Source: Candidatus Gallipaludibacter merdavium
GTDB lineage: Bacteria > Bacteroidota > Bacteroidia > Bacteroidales > Paludibacteraceae
Reading direction: 5' to 3'
Assembly (NCBI GenBank): GCA_017694875.1
Contig: JADIMG010000111.1
Span: forward strand, 1 to 64,000
DNA: 64,000 nt
This document shows positions 8,065 through 15,210 of this stretch, piece after piece. The position numbers and the translations under genes are program-made. How positions within the stretch are numbered: the first letter of the stretch is position 1; each line of letters starts with the position of its first letter. Below the pieces are notes generated by a model, which searched no databases, was not told where the DNA came from, and was given only the letters and a program-made list of their open reading frames with translations.

Positions 8065-9681
8065 TTACTTATTGATTGATGCAGAAGCGGAGGCTGCTGT
8101 GGCCGCTGCATCCGGTCTCGGCGTTTTAGGAGGATTGCTGAATATATCCAAAGGACTTTTGGGACGTTCCTGTTCTGCCCAGAAGAATCCGCCAAGATAT
8201 GTATCTTCCTTAGGTAACTGCCCTAATGGAAACATCGTTCCATTGGAAACCGCAGTAAGCAATACCTTGCTGATTTTCCTGTTTTCTATAAAAATGGTAA
8301 CATAACTGCTTTGGGTCTTGTTGATTCCTATTATATTTCCATCATCTTCTTTGGGATAAAAAACAGTTTCCGCATTTCCGCTTACGTCAACTTTATAGAT
8401 TTCCCCATCTCTCATGAAAGCAAACATTTCTTTTCCCGACATCTGATCAAAACAGATTGAATCAACCTGCCGTGCCACAAAAGCCTGATTGATAAGATGG
8501 GCATAATCCACGGTCGAATCATTCAAATAGACATTAATCAAGGTAGCGGATATCTGTTGGTTTTCATTCCACATAACCGGTTCGTTGTAAAGTGACATAA
8601 TTGAATCCTTTTCAATATAGGTCAAGGAGTCACACACAGCCTGAACGTCTGACTTATACATTCTAACCTTATAATATGCTCTTATGATATTGCCTTTAGC
8701 AGTATCTGTTTTAGTAAACATACTGTCAGCATGCAGAAAAAGTGAATCCGGTGAAGACCAATCTATTAAAAAGGCACTATCGGTAGCCATCCCTGCTTCT
8801 GCCGCCTCATCATAATACCCATAATGCCCACAAAGTGTTGTTTTCTGCACAGAATCTGTCAATTGCATATTATGATATATTGTTCCGAACTGTTTTCTTT
8901 TGTCATAATAAATGGTGTCTCCTGTAATGGATTTTCCATCTTTATGTACAATCACGGAGCGATCCAAAAGCATCGACTGGTCATTTTGTGTATTATACCA
9001 TCCGTTAGTAGAAAAGATATCGGTTTCTTCCTTGTATTTCATTTTTGTAGGACCCACAATATCAGCTACATTTGTGGATGTATTGTAATTAAGAGTATCT
9101 GATTCCAAACGGAAATCCGGGTTTTCCAAAACCACATTATTCTTAAATGTCGCCCTATTCCATTCCGGCAAATATTGTCCCCAAACCGAGGTCAGAGTAT
9201 TGATAGAGTCACATAACTTTCCTCCCTTGTAATAGTATGCAATATTGTTCAGACGGTCATAGTTCAGACTGTCTGTATATAGAGTCATTTTTCCATCTTC
9301 CAGTCTTACATTCTTCCTGAAACGCGCCATTTTCCGGTTTCCGTCATAATACAATTTGTCACCATAGCCCACCAATGTATCAGCCTGAACTATTTTTACA
9401 TTTCCGAAAGCGTCAAGCGAGTTTCTTTTTTCATAGAAATAAGCACTGTCACAGTAAAGCAATGCACTGTCATGTCTGAAACGAACATTTCCCTTCAGCA
9501 CCTGTGTTTCCGGCAAATTTGCTTCATCAAAAGATAGCGTTTCGCAATTTTCCAGATAAACGAGTGTAACCTTAGCATTCTTTTGACGGGTTGAATCATT
9601 CGTGTTCTGCGCTGCCAATTCTCGACAGCAGGACAAAGCAATAATTCCGAGACTCAACAATATGTAGCGGATAGACATCAT
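8065..9681 (-). CDS. OstA/LptA-like LPS transport protein
   Basis: A 538-residue exported protein of the OstA-like family, related to the periplasmic LPS bridge LptA and the N-domain of LptD. After a signal peptide (hydrophobic YILLSLGIIALSCC), residues about 35-450 form repeated beta-jellyroll units with the recurring pattern x-G-N-V-x-F-R-x-x-x-x-x-L-Y-C-D-S-A-Y. The tail is rich in Ala, Pro and Ser. In this phylum such proteins are thought to carry LPS toward LptD (encoded here at 50-52.7 kb). Two adjacent Met codons (9681, 9678) are possible starts; the reading to 9732 would overlap the SurA-like gene further without a signal peptide at its N-terminus. Confidence 0.85.
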   Translation of the reverse strand: MMSIRYILLSLGIIALSCCRELAAQNTNDSTRQKNAKVTLVYLENCETLSFDEANLPETQVLKGNVRFRHDSALLYCDSAYFYEKRNSLDAFGNVKIVQADTLVGYGDKLYYDGNRKMARFRKNVRLEDGKMTLYTDSLNYDRLNNIAYYYKGGKLCDSINTLTSVWGQYLPEWNRATFKNNVVLENPDFRLESDTLNYNTSTNVADIVGPTKMKYKEETDIFSTNGWYNTQNDQSMLLDRSVIVHKDGKSITGDTIYYDKRKQFGTIYHNMQLTDSVQKTTLCGHYGYYDEAAEAGMATDSAFLIDWSSPDSLFLHADSMFTKTDTAKGNIIRAYYKVRMYKSDVQAVCDSLTYIEKDSIMSLYNEPVMWNENQQISATLINVYLNDSTVDYAHLINQAFVARQVDSICFDQMSGKEMFAFMRDGEIYKVDVSGNAETVFYPKEDDGNIIGINKTQSSYVTIFIENRKISKVLLTAVSNGTMFPLGQLPKEDTYLGGFFWAEQERPKSPLDIFSNPPKTPRPDAAATAASASASINK

Positions 9682-9700
9682 AATGTTGGCTGTATTCCTT

Positions 9701-11050
9701 TTACTTAATCCATCCTGGGTACTGGAAATCACAATTACGCCATTCAGGCGCTATGTCAATGTATGTATCTTTCTGTTTCTGTATAATCCAGTCGTGAATA
9801 AACTGGTCATTACGTTTGCTTTCCAAATATTGCTTAATAGTCTGATAATCATCTTTCAAGTTAGCCCTATGGGTTTCCGTTTTTGATTTCAGCTTCACAA
9901 GTACACACACTTCCTTGTTTTTAGTCGGATCCATCATGGTAAAAGGCTCGGATATTTCACCTACTTTCATATCATATACCACCTTGGCAATTTCCTGCGG
10001 GAGTTCCTGATACTCAAACTTTGACGTTCCCGTGTTGGCATTTGACATCAATCCGGCATTCATAACTGTGTTTTTGTCTTGCGAATATATCATAACTGCT
10101 TGGTCAAAAGTGATTTTTTCCGACCGAACCAAGGTTGCAACTGAATCCAACTGATGGATAGCTTTCTGCTTATCCAATTCTGAAATGCGGGGTCTCAACA
10201 AAATGTGGCGGCAATTCACCCTATCACCTTTTCGTTCAATCAATTGTATGATATGAAAGCCGAATTCCGTTTCTACTACACGTGAAACATGATTGGGGTC
10301 AGTCAATGAAAAAGCTACAGCAGCAAATTCCGGTACCAACTGTCCACGTCCCATAAATCCCAATTCACCACCTCTCACCGCACTTTGAGGGTCTTCGGAA
10401 TAAAGGCGGGCCAACATGGAAAAACTAGCCGAACCATTATTTACTCTATCCGCATATTCCCGAAGTCTTTCCTTTATCCTATCCACTTCTTCAGTAGGAA
10501 CAGGCGGATCCAATGTTATGACTTGCACCTCTACCTGAGTAGGTATTAGTGGAATACTGTCTGGAGGCAATTGTTCATAAAATTTTCGTATTTCGGCGGG
10601 TGTCGATTTCAAATCGCCTACCAATTTTTGTTGCATCTGTTGTATAATCATTTGATTACGTACCAATTCATCCATGTCTTGCCTTATTTCAGACAATGGT
10701 TTACGAAAATATTCTTCCAATTTTTCCGTCGAACCGATTTGAGATATGAAATAGTTGATACGCATTTCAACCTGTGTCGCTACAGAGCTCTCATTTGCCA
10801 CAATACTGTCCAGTTCTGCCTGATGCAAAAACAATTTCTGTATAGCTATTTGTTCCGGAATAACACAATACGGGTCACCTTCCATTTTTATACCTTCATA
10901 TTGTGCACGCAATCTTTGCTCTTCGACTTCTGAACGCAATATTGCCTCGTCGCCCACAACCCATATCACTTCATCAATCACATTTTTCTGGGCTGAAAGC
11001 GTTAATGCAGTCCACAGTAGCGCTAATAAAATCTTGGTCTTTTTCATCAT
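9701..11050 (-). CDS. SurA-like periplasmic peptidyl-prolyl isomerase/chaperone
   Basis: A 449-residue periplasmic chaperone with a signal peptide (ILLALLWTALTLSAQ). A SurA N-terminal helical domain (residues about 20-160) is followed by a parvulin domain (about 165-275, with the typical GGELGFMGRGQLVPEF and ETEFGFHIIQL) and a second, more divergent parvulin-like unit beginning CRHILLRPRISE. SurA escorts unfolded outer-membrane proteins across the periplasm to the BAM complex. Two adjacent Met codons (11050, 11047) are both reasonable starts. It lies 4 bases downstream of another SurA-like gene and 19 bases upstream of the OstA-like gene. Confidence 0.92.
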   Translation of the reverse strand: MMKKTKILLALLWTALTLSAQKNVIDEVIWVVGDEAILRSEVEEQRLRAQYEGIKMEGDPYCVIPEQIAIQKLFLHQAELDSIVANESSVATQVEMRINYFISQIGSTEKLEEYFRKPLSEIRQDMDELVRNQMIIQQMQQKLVGDLKSTPAEIRKFYEQLPPDSIPLIPTQVEVQVITLDPPVPTEEVDRIKERLREYADRVNNGSASFSMLARLYSEDPQSAVRGGELGFMGRGQLVPEFAAVAFSLTDPNHVSRVVETEFGFHIIQLIERKGDRVNCRHILLRPRISELDKQKAIHQLDSVATLVRSEKITFDQAVMIYSQDKNTVMNAGLMSNANTGTSKFEYQELPQEIAKVVYDMKVGEISEPFTMMDPTKNKEVCVLVKLKSKTETHRANLKDDYQTIKQYLESKRNDQFIHDWIIQKQKDTYIDIAPEWRNCDFQYPGWIK

Positions 11051-11054
11051 AATC

Positions 11055-11912
11055 TTATTGATAGTATATAATTTCCCCTCCTTGCAAAGCATCGTTATAG
11101 ATGGCCGTTTCCAATTGTTGGAGGAATTCTATCTTCCGTCTATTAAGAAGTATTTCCTTTATTTCCTCTTTTGCGTATTCATAAGGTTTTTGCTGTCCTG
11201 TCAATAAAAACTGCTTTATATACAAAATATTTGTGGTGACAGAATCATTCATCACAATTGTACTTCCTGCAGTAGAAAGCAACTGGGACGGATGCTGGAC
11301 CGGTTTAACAAGACTTTTCTGTATATCTGCAAACGTTTTCCATTCATCCATAAAAAACTGATAGTTGGAAGCATTCTGAAGAGCATATTTTTCAATCTTT
11401 TCTATATTAACTGAATCCGGATTGTTCATCCACTTTTTCAAATTATTCAAGTGGGGCGCTTCATTTGGAACTGCAATCAGAATGCCCTGAAGCAATTCGT
11501 CTGTCAGTTTAAGGGAAGAGGCATATTGATTATAGAATTGCATGGTTTCCTGCTCTGAAATTTCTTTAGACAGGCGTTCTCCCACCAATCGCTGCTCATA
11601 TTCATGCATAATCAGACTTTTCCTGTAAGCATCCACCAAACGTTCAATCTCTTCATTTTTAGCTACATTCTGTTTTGCCTTCTCATACACCAAAATATCT
11701 GTCGCCCATCTCTGCACAAACCGTTCTATAATCTGAACACTATCCTCACCCGTAATCCCCATTGGAACAAGGTTTGCCAAATCCTCGTAATACAGATAAT
11801 GTCCAGCAACTTCCACATATGGTTTACCCCCAACTTGTTTCTGGATATACCGGCAGGAGCTGAATGAAAGCAGGACACTACAAAACAGAAATAAATATCT
11901 TATCTTTTCCAT
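11055..11912 (-). CDS. SurA-N-domain-like lipoprotein lacking a parvulin domain
   Basis: A 285-residue lipoprotein; the start at 11912 gives a signal peptide with lipobox (LLSFSSC, Cys about residue 20). The body is helical and resembles the SurA N-terminal chaperone region (conserved ERFVQRWATDILVYEKAKQ and EYEQRLVGERLS), but I see none of the glycine-rich signatures of a parvulin active site. It probably acts as a membrane-tethered chaperone for outer-membrane proteins rather than as an isomerase. First gene of the operon that continues with the SurA-like, OstA-like, PorT-like, small membrane and lpxB genes. Confidence 0.8.
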   Translation of the reverse strand: MEKIRYLFLFCSVLLSFSSCRYIQKQVGGKPYVEVAGHYLYYEDLANLVPMGITGEDSVQIIERFVQRWATDILVYEKAKQNVAKNEEIERLVDAYRKSLIMHEYEQRLVGERLSKEISEQETMQFYNQYASSLKLTDELLQGILIAVPNEAPHLNNLKKWMNNPDSVNIEKIEKYALQNASNYQFFMDEWKTFADIQKSLVKPVQHPSQLLSTAGSTIVMNDSVTTNILYIKQFLLTGQQKPYEYAKEEIKEILLNRRKIEFLQQLETAIYNDALQGGEIIYYQ

Positions 11913-11920
11913 ATTAGGTT

Positions 11921-11928
11921 CAAAGGTA
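11921..11928 (-). promoter_or_regulatory. Candidate -7 box of the envelope operon
   Basis: Minus-strand TACCTTTG eight bases before the start codon at 11912. The nearest TTTG lies about 29 bases further upstream, too far for a normal spacer. The transcript would be almost leaderless. Confidence 0.5.
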
Positions 11929-12139
11929 CGTACTTTTGACACGTCTGCCATAATTGTCAAATCATTTTTCTTTCTTTTTAACAAGGAGCAAAAGGGCTGG
12001 TAATCCAAATATGATTTTTACTCTCCATTTCCATCTAAAATTCACGCAAAACCACATTGTCTGCGCATACGAAAAACACTTCCACAAACATAAGAGCACA
12101 CTATATTCCAATGTCAAACCTCAGGACAAAAAGTTTTTA

Positions 12140-12171
12140 TTTGTTTTTACACCCGCTTTCCATTATCTTTG
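12140..12171 (+). promoter_or_regulatory. Promoter abutting the EFR1 start codon
   Basis: TTTG (12140-12143), 20-base spacer, TATCTTTG (12164-12171). The ATG begins at 12176, only four bases after the box, so the predicted mRNA has essentially no 5' leader. Confidence 0.75.
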
Positions 12172-12175
12172 CCTC

Positions 12176-13009
12176 ATGGAGAACACGCCCAACATATATG
12201 CAGCCTGCTTTAGTCCAACCGGCCGAACTAACCTTTTGGTACAGCGCATAGCTCACAATATAAGTTGTTTGCTACAAAACCGAACAATTACTGACTGGAA
12301 CTTTACTCTTCCTATCCAACGGAATACACCCCTTCAAGCAAAAGAAAGTGATTGGGTAATAGTAGGACTCCCCGTTTACGCTGGCAGATTACCCAACTTA
12401 CTATTACCATATTTAAACGGCTGGACAGGAAATGGTGCTACTGCCATTCCCATTGTCACATTCGGAAACCGTTCCTATGGAAACGCCTTGATTGAATTAA
12501 AGGAACTGCTGGAATCAAAAGGTTTTAAGATTGCAGGAACTGCTGCATTTGTTGCAGAACATGCATTTGCACAAGAGTTGGCCAAAGGCCGCCCCAATGA
12601 CTCTGACCTTCAACAAGCTGACATCTTTGCAGAAAACGCCTACAAACGATGGCATGCCAACCACAATTCTTTTCCACCAATAAATGTTCCTGGAACGGGT
12701 GCACCTGACTATGGAGGATATTATCAACCATTAGGAGAAGATGGTTCACCGGTGCGTTTTCTGAAAGCCCGACCAATTGTCATTAAGGAAAAATGCAACA
12801 ACTGCGGATGTTGCGCAGATGTATGCCCTATGGGCTCTATTGAAAAGGGGAATAATGGGAATGTAACGGGAATATGCATCAAATGTAATGCATGTATCAA
12901 AGTGTGTCCCATGAATGCCAGATTATTTACAGATGAAGCTTACCTCAGCCACATTCGTTACCTGGAATCACATTATGCCAAGAAAGAGGCAAAAAATGAA
13001 TTGTTTTAA
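12176..13009 (+). CDS. EFR1-type flavodoxin plus 2[4Fe-4S] ferredoxin protein
   Basis: A 277-residue two-part redox protein. The N-terminal flavodoxin-like half has the FMN-phosphate loop FSPTGRT (residues 11-17) and later GLPVYAGRLP. The C-terminal part carries two ferredoxin motifs, CNNCGCCADVCP and CIKCNACIKVCP, each with four cysteines, so two [4Fe-4S] clusters are expected. This architecture is the EFR1 family; it is taken to be a soluble electron-transfer protein, with partner unknown. The start at 12176 is fixed by the FMN loop at the N-terminus. The longer open frame back to 11954 is upstream of the promoter. Monocistronic. Confidence 0.9.
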   Translation: MENTPNIYAACFSPTGRTNLLVQRIAHNISCLLQNRTITDWNFTLPIQRNTPLQAKESDWVIVGLPVYAGRLPNLLLPYLNGWTGNGATAIPIVTFGNRSYGNALIELKELLESKGFKIAGTAAFVAEHAFAQELAKGRPNDSDLQQADIFAENAYKRWHANHNSFPPINVPGTGAPDYGGYYQPLGEDGSPVRFLKARPIVIKEKCNNCGCCADVCPMGSIEKGNNGNVTGICIKCNACIKVCPMNARLFTDEAYLSHIRYLESHYAKKEAKNELF

Positions 13010-13223
13010 AAAAACAGTCACGCCCTAAAAGATAAAACAATACATTTTTACAACTATTCCGTATCTGCACAGTTGCAAACCATGCAGCCCAGGCCCGCCA
13101 ATTCGCCCATTCCCTATAAACACCCGCCCAACAGCAACAACGCTAGCCAACATTAAAATAAAGTAAGTGCTATCCAATAAAAAACAAAAGCGGAACCAAT
13201 AGACATTTCGACTGGGAACAATA

Positions 13224-13255
13224 TTTGTATGGAACAGAAAAAAGCATTACCTTTG
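13224..13255 (+). promoter_or_regulatory. Promoter of bamD-rpoZ
   Basis: TTTG (13224-13227), 20-base spacer, TACCTTTG (13248-13255), 15 bases before the bamD ATG. The rest of the 13010-13223 spacer shows nothing recognisable. Confidence 0.8.
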
Positions 13256-13269
13256 CAACATCAATAAAT

Positions 13270-14115
13270 ATGAGCAAGAATAAGTTATATATCATATTAT
13301 TTGCCTGTCTGAGTTTCGTTTCGTGTGGCGAATATCAGAAGCTTTTGAAAAGTTCCGACCCGGACTTAAAATACACCAAAGCGATTGAGTATTTTGAACG
13401 GAAAGATTATATGCGAGCACAAAGCCTGCTGGATGAAGTTGCCCAATATTATAAAGGTACAGAACGCTCCGAAGATGTGCTACATTATTTGGCTGAATGT
13501 TATGTAGGTCAAAAAGACTATTATTCAGCAAGCGAATACTACAATGCATATTGTAAAAATTATCCTAAAGGGCGTTATGCAGAAAATGCTTATTACATGG
13601 CTGCCTATTGCCACTACCTTAATTCTGATGATGCCCGCTTAGACCAAACAGAAACATACAGCGCCATAGATGCATTTAACTTGTTCCTGGAACGTTTTCC
13701 TGAGAGCGAACAGTCAGGCGAAGCATACCGTTTGCTTGATGAACTGAATGACAAGCTGGCATACAAAGAAGTACTCAATGCCCGTTTGTATTATAATTTG
13801 GGCACTTATAGAGGGAACAATTACGAATCTGCAATTATCGTAGCCAACAATGCACTGAAAGACTATCCTTTGACCAAGCATAGAGAAGAATTGTCGTTCA
13901 TTGTACTTGAATCGATGTATAAACAAGCTAGTTTGAGTGTCAAAGAACGTCAGGAAGAACGTTACAGGGAAGCTCTTGACGAATATTATAGTTTTATCAA
14001 TGAATTTCCCAATGGCAAATACCGAAAGAGTGCCGACCGTATTTTCAAGGAAACAGACAAAGCCATAAAAACATTAAAGTCCTTGCCTGTTCCAGTAACA
14101 CTACCCCAAGAATAG
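13270..14115 (+). CDS. bamD: Outer-membrane protein assembly factor BamD
   Basis: A 281-residue lipoprotein; the start at 13270 gives a signal peptide with lipobox (LSFVSC). TPR-like helical repeats run through the mature protein, with typical BamD patterns (AIEYFERKDYMRAQSLLDE, YPKGRYAENAYYMAAYCHY and FLERFPESEQSGEAYRLLD). BamD is the essential lipoprotein partner of BamA, which inserts beta-barrels into the outer membrane. Directly followed (20 bases) by rpoZ. The bases 13225-13269 in the same frame overlap the promoter and are not coding. Confidence 0.93.
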   Translation: MSKNKLYIILFACLSFVSCGEYQKLLKSSDPDLKYTKAIEYFERKDYMRAQSLLDEVAQYYKGTERSEDVLHYLAECYVGQKDYYSASEYYNAYCKNYPKGRYAENAYYMAAYCHYLNSDDARLDQTETYSAIDAFNLFLERFPESEQSGEAYRLLDELNDKLAYKEVLNARLYYNLGTYRGNNYESAIIVANNALKDYPLTKHREELSFIVLESMYKQASLSVKERQEERYREALDEYYSFINEFPNGKYRKSADRIFKETDKAIKTLKSLPVPVTLPQE

Positions 14116-14135
14116 TATTTTAAACATTAGAATAT

Positions 14136-14465
14136 ATGGATTTTAAAAAGATTAATGCGCCCAGCAACACAATTACACACGACATGAACTCCTTATGCGA
14201 GAAAGTGGGTAATATATATGAAGTTGTAGCAATTGTAGCAAAACGCGCAAACCAGATTGATGCAGAAATCAAGAAAGAGCTTGATGAAAAGCTTCAAGAA
14301 TTCTCACAACAAAGTGATAACATTGAAGAGGTTTTTGAAAACCGCGAGCAGATTGAGATTTCACGCTATTATGAAAAGTTGCCTAAAGCAACCTTGTTGG
14401 CAACCAAGGAATTTGAAGACGGTAAAATATTTTACAAAAATCCATTGAAAGAGAAGCTGCAATAA
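14136..14465 (+). CDS. rpoZ: RNA polymerase omega subunit (Bacteroidota type)
   Basis: A 109-residue protein of the Rpb6/omega family. The central VVAIVAKRANQI (residues about 31-42) is the conserved omega helix that clamps the beta-prime C-terminus. Omega assists assembly and stability of RNA polymerase. It lies 20 bases after bamD and is followed by a clear terminator. The length fits the long Bacteroidota form. Confidence 0.88.
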   Translation: MDFKKINAPSNTITHDMNSLCEKVGNIYEVVAIVAKRANQIDAEIKKELDEKLQEFSQQSDNIEEVFENREQIEISRYYEKLPKATLLATKEFEDGKIFYKNPLKEKLQ

Positions 14466-14490
14466 GTCTCATTTTTTTGCGCAACTTAAA

Positions 14491-14518
14491 AAGACTACCG
14501 TTCAGGTGGTCTTTTTTT
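14491..14518 (+). terminator. Terminator of bamD-rpoZ
   Basis: Bases 14491-14499 pair with 14505-14513 (nine pairs, one G-T), five-base loop, followed by a run of seven T. Confidence 0.85.
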
Positions 14519-14536
14519 GCACTAATAATCTTCTAT

Positions 14537-14686
14537 ATGGCTGATAATTATTTGGAAAAGCAATACGAGCAATACGAAAAACGGAAAAGAGAATGGGAAT
14601 TGAAAAACAAGCATGGCCTATCCAAATTTTCCAATAAACACAAAGTATTTAAAGGGCAAACTAATTCTACCACAGAAATAGAATAA
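14537..14686 (+). CDS. Small highly charged conserved-looking protein
   Basis: A 49-residue ORF beginning MADNYLEKQYEQYEKRKREW, rich in Lys, Glu and Tyr and predicted helical. I recall short proteins of this kind (NYLEK followed by a charged helix) downstream of housekeeping genes in other Bacteroidota, but no function is known to me. It has no obvious promoter of its own beyond the rpoZ terminator, and it ends just before a strong hairpin. The upstream in-frame extension to 14477 runs through the rpoZ terminator and is unlikely to be coding. Confidence 0.55.
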   Translation: MADNYLEKQYEQYEKRKREWELKNKHGLSKFSNKHKVFKGQTNSTTEIE

Positions 14687-14687
14687 A

Positions 14688-14719
14688 AAAATCGTTTCAA
14701 GTTTATTTGAAACGATTTT
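14688..14719. terminator. Bidirectional hairpin between the small ORF and tRNA-Leu
   Basis: A 13-base perfect stem (14688-14700 with 14707-14719) around a six-base loop, A-rich on one side and T-rich on the other. It would terminate the 49-residue ORF on the plus strand and tRNA-Leu on the minus strand. Confidence 0.85.
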
Positions 14720-14721
14720 CG

Positions 14722-14803
14722 TGCGGCATAAGGGACTCGAACCCCCACGGATCTCTCCACTAGATCCTAAGTCTAGCGCGGCTACCAATTACGCCAATGC
14801 CGC
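14722..14803 (-). tRNA. tRNA-Leu (anticodon UAG)
   Basis: Acceptor stem GCGGCAT (14803-14797) pairs with ATGCCGC (14729-14723), discriminator A at 14722, no encoded CCA. The anticodon stem CTAGA/TCTAG encloses loop CTTAGGA with anticodon TAG. A long variable arm and T-loop GGTTCGAGTCC fit a class II leucine tRNA. Confidence 0.95.
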
Positions 14804-14814
14804 AATTGCGAATG

Positions 14815-14846
14815 CAAAGATAATGCTTTTTTACCGATTACACAAA
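14815..14846 (-). promoter_or_regulatory. Promoter of tRNA-Leu
   Basis: Minus-strand TTTG (14846-14843), 20-base spacer, TATCTTTG (14822-14815), 11 bases before the tRNA 5' end. Confidence 0.75.
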
Positions 14847-14964
14847 AGCAACTGCAAACTTTTTTGCGTGAAGGTTTTTCTATACGACGCCGAAAACATG
14901 AGTCTATCAATGGCATTGAAGAAATTGCATTTTTTAGACGCAACTATCTATTGAGAAGCTAAGA

Positions 14965-15117
14965 GGTGGCTCGGCATATTCAAATTTGAAAACTGCGTTT
15001 TCCATTTAATACTTGAATTTAGGCTGCGCCACACCAGACTCCAGCCAAGTTTGAATCTGGATTTGGTTTGCACTAAATTTGCTTCTGCACTCGCCTTGCA
15101 CTACCTTTACATAAGAT
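14965..15117 (+). repeat. Promoter cassette repeat, copy 1 (interrupted, -7 box altered)
   Basis: The head (14965-15007) matches copy 2 in 41 of 43 bases and the tail (15077-15108) is identical over 32 bases, but a 69-base segment (15008-15076) separates them. The TTTG (15078-15081) and 20-base spacer are kept, while the -7 box reads TACCTTTA rather than TACCTTTG. Confidence 0.75.
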
Positions 15118-15121
15118 AGGC

Positions 15122-15200
15122 GGTGGCTCGACATAATCAAATTTGAAAACTGCGTTTTCCATTTGCTTCTGCACTCGCCTTGCACTACCTTTGCAAAAGA
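15122..15200 (+). repeat. Promoter cassette repeat, copy 2 (intact)
   Basis: Starts GGTGGCTCGACATAATCAAA, runs on through the shared head and ends with TTTG (15162-15165), a 20-base spacer and TACCTTTG (15186-15193). This is the functional-looking promoter of the M16 peptidase operon. A diverged third copy lies at 40776-40858. Confidence 0.75.
15162..15193 (+). promoter_or_regulatory. Promoter of the M16 peptidase-lpxH operon
   Basis: TTTG (15162-15165), 20-base spacer and TACCTTTG (15186-15193), 17 bases before the ATG at 15211. Confidence 0.8.
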
Positions 15201-15210
15201 AAATTACGTC

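Larger units (their letters stand above)
14804..15210. other. Intergenic region with two tandem promoter-bearing repeats
   Basis: About 400 bases between tRNA-Leu and the M16 peptidase gene. It holds the tRNA promoter at its left end and two copies of a promoter cassette at its right (14965-15117 and 15122-15200). Bases 14860-14960 show nothing recognisable. Confidence 0.75.
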
